Below, piece by piece: positions 15,758 through 23,703 of a DNA stretch of 64,000 nucleotides. Source of the stretch: Streptomyces xanthochromogenes (GTDB taxonomy: Bacteria; Actinomycetota; Actinomycetes; Streptomycetales; Streptomycetaceae). The notes beneath the pieces are model-generated. The model was given only the letters and a program-made list of their open reading frames with translations. It did no database searches and was not told where the DNA came from. Made by a program: the position numbers and the translations under genes. Location: the NCBI RefSeq assembly GCF_014650455.1, contig NZ_BMUZ01000015.1:132257-196256 (forward strand), in the 5' to 3' direction. Position 1 is the first letter of the stretch, and each line of letters begins with the position of its first letter.

Positions 15758-16885
15758 TCAGCTCTTGCCGTTGCCGTTGCCGTTGCCGTTCTGCTCCGGC
15801 TTGCCGTCGGTCGGGCCGTCGTCCGGACCGGCCTCCTTGTCGGAGGTCGAGGAGGGCCGCGTCCCCGTGCCCGTGAACCTGTCCCGCAGCTTGCCGCCCA
15901 GATCCGCCGTGCCGCCCGCGATGTCGCCGACCAGCTTCATCAGGGGGTCCTTGCTGCTCTTGACCGCGTCGGCGTACGAGGCTGCGGACTCCCGGAAGGA
16001 GTCGGTCACCGAGGTGTCCTTGTCCCCGTCGCGGCGCGGGTAGTGGCCGTCCATGATCCGCTGGAAGTCGCGGGTTTCGGCCCACTTCTTCAGCTCGGCG
16101 ACGCGCACCGTGGTGAACGGATGGGTGCGGGGCAGCACGTTGAGGATCTTCAGCACCGAGTCGCGCAGGTCGCCCCCCGACTCGTACTCCTCGGCCTGCT
16201 CCAGAAACGCGTCCACGTTCATCTCGTGCAGGTGGTTGCCGCCCGCTATCTTCATCAGTCCCCGCATCGAGGCCTTCAGGTCCTGGCCCACCAGCAGCCC
16301 GGCCCGGTCCGCGGACAGCTCCGACTTGCGGAACCACTCGCGCAGCGCGGTGACGATCGCCATGATCGCCACGTTGCCCAGCGGGATCCACGCGACCTTC
16401 AGGGCGAGGTTGGTGAGGAAGAGCAGGATCGTGCGGTAGACGGAGTGGCCGGAGAGGGCGTGGCCCACCTCGTGGCCGACGACCGCGCGCATCTCCTCCT
16501 CGTCGAGCAGTTCGACCAGGCCCGTCGTCACCACGATGATCGGCTCGTCGAGGCCGATGCACATCGCGTTCGGCTGCGGGTTCTGCGTCACGTACATCGG
16601 GGGGACCTTCTCCAGGTCCAGGATGTAACAGGCGTCCCGCAGCATGGAGTTGAGGTGGGCGAACTGGGCGTCGCTCACCCGCACCGAGTCCGACAGGAAC
16701 AGGAGTCTCAGGCTTCGCTCGGGCAGCAGCCCGCTCAGCGCCTTGAAGACGGTGTCGAAGCCGGTCAGCTTGCGCAGCGCGACCAGCGCCGAGCGGTCCG
16801 CGGGGTGTTCGTAGGCCCGGGAGGAGATCCCGGGGAACCTGCGCCGCTGCCTGCTCGGCACGTTGTCGTTGATGTCCTCGGTCAT
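15758..16885 (-). CDS. M48-family metalloprotease, membrane-associated
   Basis: The 375-aa protein contains the zinc-protease motif GHEVGHALSGHS (HExxH) and a downstream ELSADRAGLL that supplies the third ligand, as in M48 (HtpX-like) peptidases. The hydrophobic stretch TILLFLTNLALKVAWIPLG follows HExxH. The start ATG at 16885 has AGGGGGC five bases upstream; a longer frame to 16936 lacks this. The C-terminus ends in a low-complexity tail with repeated Asn-Gly pairs (NGNGNGNG) encoded by a six-base microsatellite at about 15768-15795. A role in membrane-protein quality control is usual for the family; its substrate here is unknown. It sits beside sporulation-wall genes. Confidence 0.85.
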   Translation of the reverse strand: MTEDINDNVPSRQRRRFPGISSRAYEHPADRSALVALRKLTGFDTVFKALSGLLPERSLRLLFLSDSVRVSDAQFAHLNSMLRDACYILDLEKVPPMYVTQNPQPNAMCIGLDEPIIVVTTGLVELLDEEEMRAVVGHEVGHALSGHSVYRTILLFLTNLALKVAWIPLGNVAIMAIVTALREWFRKSELSADRAGLLVGQDLKASMRGLMKIAGGNHLHEMNVDAFLEQAEEYESGGDLRDSVLKILNVLPRTHPFTTVRVAELKKWAETRDFQRIMDGHYPRRDGDKDTSVTDSFRESAASYADAVKSSKDPLMKLVGDIAGGTADLGGKLRDRFTGTGTRPSSTSDKEAGPDDGPTDGKPEQNGNGNGNGKS

Positions 16886-16969
16886 GGGTGCCCCCTGTCG
16901 TTCGAGTCGTCGGCTCGTCCCCCTGACGACATCCACATTAGGCGGTGGCGATACCGTGGCCCGGGGGCC

Positions 16970-16978
16970 TGTGGATAA
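16970..16978 (-). promoter_or_regulatory. Perfect DnaA-box 9-mer
   Basis: TGTGGATAA on the plus strand is TTATCCACA on the minus strand, the classic DnaA box. It lies between the divergent M48 gene and the 57-aa gene. The extended 11-mer AGTTATCCACA recurs at 31822-31832. Confidence 0.45.
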
Positions 16979-16995
16979 CTTCGAGGAGACCTGCC

Positions 16996-17169
16996 ATGCC
17001 CGACACCATGCCGGACGTCGTCACCGCTCTCGCCTCAGCGTCCGGCCAGGGGCCGGGCGCGCTGCTGCGCATCCTGCTGCTCGGCTCGATGGTCGGAGCG
17101 GGCCTCCTGGCCTGGTTCCTGCTGCGCGGATACCGCTCGAACGGCGGCGACGACAACAAGAACGACTGA
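16996..17169 (+). CDS. Small membrane protein, 57 aa
   Basis: Starts at ATG 16996 with GAGGAG about eight bases upstream; the longer frame from 16945 lacks a ribosome site. The peptide has a short soluble start, one membrane helix (about 23-43, LLRILLLGSMVGAGLLAWFLL) written here only in part for reference by its LLGSMVGAGLLAWFLL core, and a charged tail ending NGGDDNKND. No known family. It precedes another tiny membrane gene and nadD on the same strand. The two may be small subunits or regulators of an envelope complex; that is a guess. Confidence 0.7.
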   Translation: MPDTMPDVVTALASASGQGPGALLRILLLGSMVGAGLLAWFLLRGYRSNGGDDNKND

Positions 17170-17250
17170 GTCGGCGTGAGCGTGCCCGGACCGCCCGCAT
17201 ACGATGTGGGCGAAGTCTCCGCCCCGACTCCCGGATAGGTCCTGCCGAAG

Positions 17251-17412
17251 ATGAGCCTCCACAGCACCGCCGCCAACCTGGTCTCGCTCGCCGAAGGCGC
17301 CGAGCACGGTGGCAACCACGAAAGCCTGCAGCCCTGGTTGACCGGCGGCGGCGCGCTGTTCGCCCTGCTCCTCCTGCTCTGGATCACCACCCGCTTCAAC
17401 CGCGACCGCTGA
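17251..17412 (+). CDS. Small membrane protein, 53 aa
   Basis: The frame starts at ATG 17251; an in-frame TAG lies five codons upstream, which fixes the start. The ribosome site is weak. The first ~28 residues are polar with His/Glu/Asn (EGAEHGGNHESLQPW), followed by one helix (LTGGGALFALLLLLWITTRF) and a basic end NRDR. Third-position GC fits a real gene. It lies 38 bases before nadD. Similar tiny proteins occur at this place in other streptomycetes as I recall. Function unknown. Confidence 0.65.
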   Translation: MSLHSTAANLVSLAEGAEHGGNHESLQPWLTGGGALFALLLLLWITTRFNRDR

Positions 17413-17450
17413 GTCGGGGCCGAAAAGCCGGGCCAGTAGGCTCTGCACGC

Positions 17451-18068
17451 ATGGGAGAGCAGGAAGTGCCTACCGGTCCGGTGAAGCGTCGTATCGGCGT
17501 GATGGGCGGAACGTTCGATCCGATCCATCACGGACACCTCGTGGCCGCCAGTGAGGTGGCCTCGCAGTTCCACCTGGACGAGGTCGTGTTCGTGCCGACC
17601 GGGCAGCCGTGGCAGAAGAGCCACAAGCTGGTCTCCCCGGCCGAGGACCGCTATTTGATGACGGTCATCGCCACCGCGTCCAACCCCCAGTTCTCGGTCA
17701 GTCGCATCGACATCGACCGCGGCGGTGCGACGTACACCATCGACACCCTGCGGGACCTGCGCGAGCGCAACAGCGACGCGGACCTCTTCTTCATCACCGG
17801 TGCCGACGCGCTCGGCCAGATCCTCACCTGGCGCGACGCCGAGGAACTGTTCTCGCTGGCGCACTTCATCGGTGTGACCAGGCCCGGCCACGTCCTGACG
17901 GACGACGGGCTGCCCGAGGGCGGCGTCTCGCTGGTGGAAGTGCCGGCCCTGGCGATCTCCTCGACGGACTGCCGGGCACGGGTCGCGCAGGGCGACCCCG
18001 TCTGGTATCTCGTTCCGGACGGTGTGGTCCGCTACATCGACAAGCGCCAGCTGTATCGCGGCGAGTGA
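17451..18068 (+). CDS. nadD: Nicotinate-nucleotide adenylyltransferase
   Basis: The 205-aa protein has the nucleotidyltransferase signature GVMGGTFDPIHHGHLVAA (G-T-F-D-P-I-H-x-G-H) and the second motif ISSTDCR, which replaces the usual ISST-xR loop. FVPTGQPWQK and FFITGADAL match NadD rather than CoaD. It joins ATP and nicotinate mononucleotide to give deamido-NAD in the cytoplasm. A TAGGCT hexamer lies just upstream and no good ribosome site is seen, so the message may be leaderless. The LCP gene follows 46 bases later, probably in the same operon. Confidence 0.95.
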   Translation: MGEQEVPTGPVKRRIGVMGGTFDPIHHGHLVAASEVASQFHLDEVVFVPTGQPWQKSHKLVSPAEDRYLMTVIATASNPQFSVSRIDIDRGGATYTIDTLRDLRERNSDADLFFITGADALGQILTWRDAEELFSLAHFIGVTRPGHVLTDDGLPEGGVSLVEVPALAISSTDCRARVAQGDPVWYLVPDGVVRYIDKRQLYRGE

Positions 18069-18114
18069 GTCCAGCTGTACCGCCTGTACGTCGGCGAGTG
18101 AGAGAAGGCCACCG

Positions 18115-19872
18115 GTGAACGACCGCCAGTACGACCCGTATGCGCCCCAGGTGCAGCTGGTCGGATACGACGAGTACGGCCGGCCGGTGTACCAGCAGGT
18201 CCCGCCGCAGCAGCAGGCGTACGACCCGTACGCCCAGCCCCAGGAACCGCAGCAGCAACAGCAGCAACAGCCACAGCAGCAGGGGTACGGGTACGACCAG
18301 ACCTATGTGCCGCAGCAGCAGACGTACGACTCGTACGGGCAGCAGCAGCCACAGCCACAGCCACAGCCACAGCCGCAGCAGTCGCATTCGGATCAGCAGG
18401 CTCAACAGGTCCAGCAGCCCCAACAGGCGCAGCAGCACCAGCAGTTCACCGAGACCCAGGCGTTTCCGCAGCAGGGCTATGGGCACGACTACGGCGCCGC
18501 TCAGCAGCCAGCCGGCCCGGAGCCCGCGGCGGCGGACGCCGAACCGCAGGGCGCGCCCGCGGTGCCCCAGCAGCGCAGGGACGGCCAGGGCGCGGGCGCT
18601 GAACGCGGCCCCGGCACCGAGGAGTTCGCGTTCATAGAGGAGCCCGACGAGGACTCCGAGGACGTCATCGACTGGCTGAAGTTCACCGAGAGCCGCAGCG
18701 AACGCCGTGAGGAGGCCAAGCGGCGCGGCCGCAAGCGCGGCGTGGCGCTCATCGTGGCGCTCGTCCTCGTCGTCGTGGGCGGCGCCGGCTATCTGTGGTT
18801 CGCCGGCAAGCTGCCCGGCCTCTCGTCCTCGGACGCCAAGAAGGACGGGGCCGCCCCGGTCGGGGCGCAGAAGCGCGACGTCATCGTCGTCCACCTCCAC
18901 AACACCAAGGCGGGCGGCACCTCCACGGCGCTGCTCGTCAACAACGTGACCACCAAGCAGGGCACCACCGTGCTGCTGCCCAACACGCTCGGCGTGACCG
19001 ACGACGACGGCAATCGCACCACCCTGGGCAAGTCGGTGGACTCCGACGGCTCGCAGGGCACCCGCGATGCGCTCTCCAACCTCCTCGGCGCCAAGATCAC
19101 CGGCACCTGGCGGCTCGACACCCCGTACCTGGAAAACCTCGTCGACCTCGTCGGCAACATCGACATCAGCACGGACACCGACGTCCCCGGCGCCAAGCAG
19201 GGCGGCGACCCGCTGGTGAAGAAGGGCGACGACCAGACGCTCACCGGCCAGATGGCCGTCGCCTACGCCACCTATCGCGGACCCGGCGAGGCCGAGACCA
19301 AGCAGCTCCAGCGGTTCGGCACGGTGATGTACGGCGTGCTGCGCAAGATCTCCGACGATCCGAAGGCGGCCACCATCACCGTCCAGACGCTCGCGCAGAT
19401 CCTCGACCCGTCGCTGCCCGAAGGCGACCTGGGCGCCTCCCTGGCCAAGCTCGCCGAGCACGCCAAGATCGGCGCGTACAAGACGGCGCTGCTGCCCGTG
19501 CAGCCCGACGGCACGCTGAGCCAGCAGGCCAGTGACAGCGTGGTCAAGGACGTCCTCGGCGGCAAGCTGGGCGGCGGGGCCGACCAGGGTTCCTCGCTCC
19601 GGGTCGGCGTGAAGAACGCCAGCGGCAACGGCAAGGCCGCCGAAGCCGCCCGGGTCGCCGTCGTCAACGGCGGCTACACCTTCATCGACGCCGGAAGCGC
19701 CGGCGCTCAGGCCGCCTCGCAGGTCCTGTACGGCGACGAGTCGAAGAAGGCGAACGCCGTCGAGGTCGCCAAGACGCTCGGCCTGCCGGACAGTGCGGTC
19801 AAGCAGGGCGGCGCGGCCGCCAACGCCGACGTGTCAGTCGTCATCGGCAAGGACTACAAGGCGCCGAAGTGA
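18115..19872 (+). CDS. LytR-CpsA-Psr (LCP) phosphotransferase, PdtA-like
   Basis: The 585-aa protein starts at GTG 18115 with GAAGG upstream. Residues 1 to about 160 are a Gln/Tyr/Pro-rich disordered cytoplasmic tail with CAG and CCACAG microsatellites. An acidic stretch comes next, then a basic anchor (RRGRKRG) and one membrane helix (about 209-228). The external part has the LCP domain (DVIVVHLHNTKAGGTSTALL, RTTLGKSVDSDG, LDTPYLENLVDLVG, KKGDDQTLTGQMAVAYATYR, each a separate block) and a C-terminal LytR_C domain (SSLRVGVKNASGNGKAAE). LCP enzymes move finished polymers from lipid carriers to peptidoglycan. In S. coelicolor the gene next to nadD (SCO2578, PdtA) attaches a glycopolymer needed for sporulation; I infer the same here. 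Confidence 0.88.
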   Translation: MNDRQYDPYAPQVQLVGYDEYGRPVYQQVPPQQQAYDPYAQPQEPQQQQQQQPQQQGYGYDQTYVPQQQTYDSYGQQQPQPQPQPQPQQSHSDQQAQQVQQPQQAQQHQQFTETQAFPQQGYGHDYGAAQQPAGPEPAAADAEPQGAPAVPQQRRDGQGAGAERGPGTEEFAFIEEPDEDSEDVIDWLKFTESRSERREEAKRRGRKRGVALIVALVLVVVGGAGYLWFAGKLPGLSSSDAKKDGAAPVGAQKRDVIVVHLHNTKAGGTSTALLVNNVTTKQGTTVLLPNTLGVTDDDGNRTTLGKSVDSDGSQGTRDALSNLLGAKITGTWRLDTPYLENLVDLVGNIDISTDTDVPGAKQGGDPLVKKGDDQTLTGQMAVAYATYRGPGEAETKQLQRFGTVMYGVLRKISDDPKAATITVQTLAQILDPSLPEGDLGASLAKLAEHAKIGAYKTALLPVQPDGTLSQQASDSVVKDVLGGKLGGGADQGSSLRVGVKNASGNGKAAEAARVAVVNGGYTFIDAGSAGAQAASQVLYGDESKKANAVEVAKTLGLPDSAVKQGGAAANADVSVVIGKDYKAPK

Positions 19873-20045
19873 AGGATCGCGGCGCACCGGAGTGACGGAC
19901 CCCGGGGCGCCGCGGGCGAAGGGCCCCGGCGCGTCGAGGGTGAAGGATCGCAGGCGCTGACGTGAAGGGCCGCGGGGCGCTGACGTGAAGAGTTTGACGG
20001 CGCTGTGGTGAAGGGCCGCGGGGCACCGGGGGAGTGCTGCGGGGC
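19869..20045. repeat. 22-23-bp degenerate tandem repeat after the LCP gene
   Basis: Degenerate units of the type GTGAAGGGCCGCGGGGCGCTGA begin at 19869, 19892, 19940, 19962, 19985 and 20008. The first unit includes the LCP stop codon. The ~100 bases after the array hold the promoter area of rsfS, with GATCTGATCCGATCTGA direct repeats at about 20113-20129. Confidence 0.7.
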
Positions 20046-20147
20046 GCCGGGGCGAGGGCCCCGGCGCGATGCTTTCGGGGCTGTCGGTGGTCCGTGAGAT
20101 CCTGGAAACCGATCTGATCCGATCTGACCGCCGACGAAAGCCTGCTT

Positions 20148-20585
20148 GTGACCGCCACGGACCGTTCCATCGAGCTCATCACCGCCGCCGCTCAGGCGGC
20201 TGCCGACCGGCTCGCGCACGACATCATCGCGTACGACGTCAGTGACGTGCTGTCGATCACCGACGCCTTCCTGCTCGCCTCCGCGCCCAACGACCGCCAG
20301 GTCAAGTCGATCGTCGACGAGATCGAGGAGCGGCTCAACAAGGAGCTCGGCGCCAAGCCGGTGCGCCGCGAGGGCGACCGCGACGCCCGCTGGATCCTGC
20401 TCGACTACGTCGACATCGTCGTGCACGTCCAGCACAGCGAGGAGCGCGTCTTCTACGCGCTGGAGCGCCTGTGGAAGGACTGCCCCGAGCTGCCGCTCCC
20501 GGACGACGCCATGAAGACCCGTGGCAAGGCGGCCGAGCACGCCGCGCTGACCGGGGCCGACGAGACGGACGGTGAGCTGAGCTGA
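20148..20585 (+). CDS. rsfS: Ribosome silencing factor RsfS
   Basis: The 145-aa protein has the RsfS/Iojap core: AAQAAADRLAHDIIAYDVS, FLLASAPNDRQVKSI, RWILLDYVDIVVHVQHSEER and FYALERLW. RsfS binds the large ribosomal subunit protein uL14 and blocks subunit joining when nutrients are short. The start is GTG at 20148 with a weak CGAAAG site. The nadD-LCP-rsfS-phosphatase order is typical of actinobacteria. The C-terminal ~25 residues past the core are acidic and variable. Confidence 0.93.
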   Translation: MTATDRSIELITAAAQAAADRLAHDIIAYDVSDVLSITDAFLLASAPNDRQVKSIVDEIEERLNKELGAKPVRREGDRDARWILLDYVDIVVHVQHSEERVFYALERLWKDCPELPLPDDAMKTRGKAAEHAALTGADETDGELS

Positions 20586-21235
20586 ACGGCACCAAGGGCG
20601 GCCGGGGCCGCCGCGTAGTCCTGTGGCGGCACGGCCAGACGGCCTGGAACCTGGAGCGCCGCTTTCAGGGCTCCACGGACATCGAGCTGACCGAGACGGG
20701 CATCGGCCAGGCGCACCGGGCCGCGCGCCTGCTGGCCGCGCTGGAGCCGGACGCGATCGTGGCGTCCGACCTTCAGCGGGCCGCCGCCACCGCCGCCGAG
20801 CTGGCGGCCGTGACGGGTCTGCCGGTCGAGCACGACTCGGGCCTGCGGGAGACGTACGCGGGCGCCTGGCAGGGGCTCACGCACGAGGAGATCGTCGCCC
20901 GGTACGGCGAGCAGTACGCCGCGTGGAAGCGCGGTGAGCCGGTGCGCCGGGGCGGCGGCGAGCTGGAGACCGAGGTCGCCGACCGGGCCGCCCCGGTCGT
21001 GCTGCGCCATGCCGACAAGCTGCCCGACGGCGGCACGCTCGTCGTGGTCAGCCACGGCGGCACCATCCGCACCACCATCGGCCGGCTGCTCGGCCTGGAG
21101 GCGCACCACTGGGAGGGCCTTGGCGGCCTCACCAACTGCTGCTGGTCCGTCCTCGGCGAGGGCGCGCGAGGCTGGCGCCTGCTGGAACACAACGCCGGCA
21201 CGCTGCCCGAGCCGGTCCTCGGCGACGACGACTAA
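20582..21235 (+). CDS. Histidine phosphatase (phosphoglycerate-mutase-like), CTG start
   Basis: The frame encodes a 217-aa histidine phosphatase: VVLWRHGQTAWN holds the catalytic RHG, DLQRAAATA and LRETYAGAWQG follow, and VVVSHGGTIR gives the second catalytic His. An in-frame TGA at 20573-20575 and the catalytic motif about 12 codons on leave no ATG, GTG or TTG for initiation. The only near-cognate start is CTG at 20582, overlapping the rsfS stop by four bases (CTGA). Translation is therefore likely coupled to rsfS. Family members are broad phosphatases or glycolytic mutases; the short length favours a phosphatase. An annotation starting at ATG 20759 would lose the active site. Confidence 0.85.
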   Translation: MNGTKGGRGRRVVLWRHGQTAWNLERRFQGSTDIELTETGIGQAHRAARLLAALEPDAIVASDLQRAAATAAELAAVTGLPVEHDSGLRETYAGAWQGLTHEEIVARYGEQYAAWKRGEPVRRGGGELETEVADRAAPVVLRHADKLPDGGTLVVVSHGGTIRTTIGRLLGLEAHHWEGLGGLTNCCWSVLGEGARGWRLLEHNAGTLPEPVLGDDD

Positions 21236-21264
21236 CCGCTGCTCAGAGGCGGTGACGGGCGGAT

Positions 21265-21294
21265 TTCACTTTCCGGCAGGTCACAGGCTAAAGT
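21265..21294 (+). promoter_or_regulatory. Candidate promoter of first tRNA-Ala gene
   Basis: TTCACT (21265-21270) and TAAAGT (21289-21294) are separated by 18 bases and lie about 54 bases before the tRNA gene. Confidence 0.4.
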
Positions 21295-21347
21295 TCTTCT
21301 TGTTCGCAGCGCGGGACCGCCGAAGAAGCGGGAACAAGCCGAACAGC

Positions 21348-21420
21348 GGGGCTATAGCTCAGTTGGTAGAGCGCCTGCATGGCATGCAGGAGGTCAGGAG
21401 TTCAATTCTCCTTAGCTCCA
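21348..21420 (+). tRNA. tRNA-Ala (anticodon GGC)
   Basis: A 73-nt cloverleaf: acceptor GGGGCTA/TAGCTCC with discriminator A, D-stem GCTC/GAGC, anticodon stem CCTGC/GCAGG with loop ATGGCAT (anticodon GGC), T-stem AGGAG/CTCCT with loop TTCAATT. The CCA end is not encoded. It is identical to the gene at 23477. Confidence 0.97.
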
Positions 21421-21426
21421 CAATCG

Positions 21427-21453
21427 GATCCCGTCCCCTCAGGGGGCGGGATC
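21427..21453 (+). terminator. Terminator after first tRNA-Ala
   Basis: Thirteen-base arms (21427-21439 and 21441-21453, one G-U pair) followed by a T-rich stretch (TTCTTGTTGT). It begins seven bases after the tRNA end. Confidence 0.75.
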
Positions 21454-21781
21454 TTCTTGTTGTCCGGTTGTTGTCCGGCAAAGCTTCCTGTCCGGCAAAA
21501 CCTCTTGTCCGGGCGGAGCCGTCGTAGGACCTGAGCGCCGTCGTCCGACCTGAGCGCTCGTACGACCTGAGCGCTCGGCCGCCGGAGCCGGTCCCTCCGG
21601 CGATTAAGGGGCGCGTGCACCCGCCCGCGCGCCGCAGGGGCACTCCTTCGCACCGACCGTCCTGTCCGTCCTGGGCGGCCTGTCCGGTCTCGTACGGTGA
21701 CAGCACTGACCCTCTTGCGAGGACATGGCAGAATCGGGACGGCCGGAGGGGGACGACGGACCGAACGGGAGGGAGTGCGCG
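21454..21781. other. Spacer with short direct repeats
   Basis: About 330 bp with no supported gene. TGTCCGG recurs several times between 21461 and 21513. GACCTGAGCGC recurs at 21528, 21547 and 21564. The last ~60 bases carry an ATG (21725) in frame with the zinc-ribbon gene that might be an alternative start. Confidence 0.4.
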
Positions 21782-21952
21782 ATGCCCGCGAGTCGCGAAC
21801 AGTTCCCGCAGGCGTCCGGCGAACCGCAGACCTCGGCTTCCAGCGCCCCCCTGAGCTGCCCGTCCTGTGGCTCCGCACACGTCGCCCAGATGCTCGGTGA
21901 CAACGGCGGAGTGTCCTACGTGTGCACGGCCTGCGGCCACAGCTGGAGCTGA
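21782..21952 (+). CDS. Small zinc-ribbon protein, 56 aa
   Basis: Starts at ATG 21782 after GGGAGGGAG; an upstream in-frame ATG at 21725 would add 19 residues. The C-terminal half has two Cys pairs, CPSCGSAH and CTACGHSW, the zinc-ribbon pattern seen in small transcription- or RNA-linked proteins. The first ~25 residues are Ser/Pro/Gln-rich. It ends two bases before the next small gene, so the two are co-translated. Function not known. Confidence 0.75.
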   Translation: MPASREQFPQASGEPQTSASSAPLSCPSCGSAHVAQMLGDNGGVSYVCTACGHSWS

Positions 21953-21954
21953 AC

Positions 21955-22188
21955 ATGGGTGCACACAGGCGGAAATGCGACTGGTGCGGCAGTGGTACGC
22001 CCATCGTCAGGGACATGGATCCGGTCAACACCGACTATCAGTACTGGTGCGAGGAATGCGCCCGGGCGCTGATCATAAAGGGCGACCCGATCGAGACCTA
22101 CCGGGAACTCGAAGGGGAGCCGATCTACGGCCGTCTCCTCGAAGCGCACTGCACGCTCAAGCGCTTCTACTCCTTCGCGACGGCCTGA
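21955..22188 (+). CDS. Small CxxC protein, 77 aa
   Basis: Starts at ATG 21955, right after the zinc-ribbon gene. It contains CDWCGSG and, 20-odd residues later, CEECARAL, making a likely four-cysteine zinc site. DPVNTDYQYWCEECAR and the acidic block after it are well formed, so the protein is probably folded. The last 32 bases overlap the end of the convergent GT87 gene. No family name known to me. Confidence 0.7.
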   Translation: MGAHRRKCDWCGSGTPIVRDMDPVNTDYQYWCEECARALIIKGDPIETYRELEGEPIYGRLLEAHCTLKRFYSFATA

Positions 22189-23356
22189 GCGCCGCGAGCG
22201 CGAGGAAGCCCGCCCCGGCCAGCGGATAGAGCGCGGAGAGGGCCATCTGGCTGCCGCTCTGGGCGAGTTCGGGCCGGCTCGTGCCGTGCGGGACCCACCA
22301 GAGCGCGTACGTGCAGAAGACGGCCCCGAGCAGTGCCCAGCGCGACCTCTCGGCCGCGAGCAGCACCACCACCGGCACGCACCACACCCAGTGGTGCGAC
22401 CAGGAAACGGGACTCACCAGGAGCGCCGTCACCGCGCAGGCCATCGCCGCCCAGGCCCGCTCCCCGCGCAGTTCGGCCCGGACGGCTACGGCGAGACCGA
22501 CCGCCGCGGTGACGGCGGCGGCCGCCGTCCACCACAGGCCGGGATCACCGGTGTGCAGCAGCCGGGCCAGCACCCCGCGCAGCGACTGGTTGGCGGTGTC
22601 CTCGGCATGACCGACCCGGCCGGCCTCGAAGACCATCGACGTCCAGAAGCGCAACGAGTCGTACGGGAGCGCCACCGCGGCCGTCGCCGTGGCCGCGCAG
22701 AACACCGCGGCGGCCCTGATGGTGACGGCGAGCGGAAAGTTCCCGGCGCCGCTCCTCCTTCGGGTGACGGCGGTGATCAGCAGGAAGAGCCCGAACAGGG
22801 CGGGCGTGAGCTTCAGCGCGGCGGTGAGACCGATGCCGGCGCCCGCCCAGCGATCGGCCCGCTCGCGGGTGAGGTCCCAGAGCACGGCGACGGCGAGCAG
22901 CAGATTGATCTGGCCGTAGCGCAGGGTGGTCCACACCGGCTCGCACCAGACGGCGACCGCGGCGATCCACAGTGCGGCCCCGGGCCGGCGCAGGCCCGCG
23001 AGCCTCAGTGACAGCTCGGCCAGGGCGACCAGCAGCCCCAGGTTCGTGACGGTCGCCAGGGCCCGCAGCTCGGGGACGCCGACGAGGGTGAGCGGAGTGA
23101 ACAGCAGGGCCGCGAACGGCGGGTAGGTGGTGGGCAGGTGCGCCCGGGTCGCGCGCATCGCGTAGAGGTCGGCGCCGGCCCGTACCGTCTGGCCCTCGGC
23201 CCGGTAGACCATCAGGTCGATCATCGAGACCCCGGCGGCCCGCTGGGCGGCCCAGAACACCGCGAAGGACAGCAGGCAGACGGCGGCCGCGAGCGGCACG
23301 GGGCGGCGGACGGAGGGGAAGCGGGCAGCGGTGTGCGCCAGTACCTTCACGGTCAC
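22157..23356 (-). CDS. GT87-family (DUF2029) membrane mannosyltransferase-like protein
   Basis: A polytopic membrane protein of about 399 aa with 9-11 hydrophobic spans. YRAEGQTVRAGADLYAM and THLPTTYPPFAALLFTP-type features (YPPFAAL, GQINLLL, LKLTP) fit GT-C family 87, whose known members use polyprenyl-phosphate mannose at the outer membrane face. The longest open frame runs into the second tRNA gene, so the start must be internal; GTG 23356 is chosen and GTG 23350 is equally likely. Neither has a strong ribosome site. The gene converges on the small Cys protein gene and overlaps it by 32 bases. Confidence 0.75.
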   Translation of the reverse strand: MTVKVLAHTAARFPSVRRPVPLAAAVCLLSFAVFWAAQRAAGVSMIDLMVYRAEGQTVRAGADLYAMRATRAHLPTTYPPFAALLFTPLTLVGVPELRALATVTNLGLLVALAELSLRLAGLRRPGAALWIAAVAVWCEPVWTTLRYGQINLLLAVAVLWDLTRERADRWAGAGIGLTAALKLTPALFGLFLLITAVTRRRSGAGNFPLAVTIRAAAVFCAATATAAVALPYDSLRFWTSMVFEAGRVGHAEDTANQSLRGVLARLLHTGDPGLWWTAAAAVTAAVGLAVAVRAELRGERAWAAMACAVTALLVSPVSWSHHWVWCVPVVVLLAAERSRWALLGAVFCTYALWWVPHGTSRPELAQSGSQMALSALYPLAGAGFLALAALRPSRRSRSA

Positions 23357-23476
23357 GAAGGTGGACGTTACAGCCCTTCTTCGTACAGAACGGAAACCGA
23401 TTTGGTGAAGCACCGGGGTGACCGTGTAATGTTCTCGATGTCGCCGCGGGAAACCGGACGACAAAGAAGCAAACAA

Positions 23477-23549
23477 GGGGCTATAGCTCAGTTGGTAGAG
23501 CGCCTGCATGGCATGCAGGAGGTCAGGAGTTCAATTCTCCTTAGCTCCA
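23477..23549 (+). tRNA. tRNA-Ala (anticodon GGC), second copy
   Basis: All 73 bases match the copy at 21348-21420, including the GGC anticodon. Flanking DNA differs. A TAATGT hexamer at about 23426 may be its -10 box. Confidence 0.97.
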
Positions 23550-23554
23550 CAGTG

Positions 23555-23593
23555 AAGAAGGCGGGCCATCCGAATCGGATGGCCCGCCTTCTT
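23555..23593 (+). terminator. Terminator after second tRNA-Ala
   Basis: A perfect 19-bp inverted repeat (23555-23573 and 23575-23593) with T-rich downstream bases. It can also stop minus-strand readthrough. Confidence 0.85.
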
Positions 23594-23703
23594 GTTGTGC
23601 CCCTGAGCTCGTTGTGCCCCTGCGAGGGGCCTCCTTCCGAGGCCCCTCGCAGGGTGCGCGTATCCGCTTCAGCTCTTCAGGGCGGCGTAATGATCAGAAC
23701 CGG

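Noticed and set aside
20759..21235. Histidine phosphatase starting at ATG 20759
   Set aside because: This start would remove the catalytic RHG motif that is intact just upstream in the same frame.
21348..23549. Integrated mobile island between tRNA genes
   Set aside because: No integrase, excisionase or partial tRNA att site; both tRNA copies are complete.
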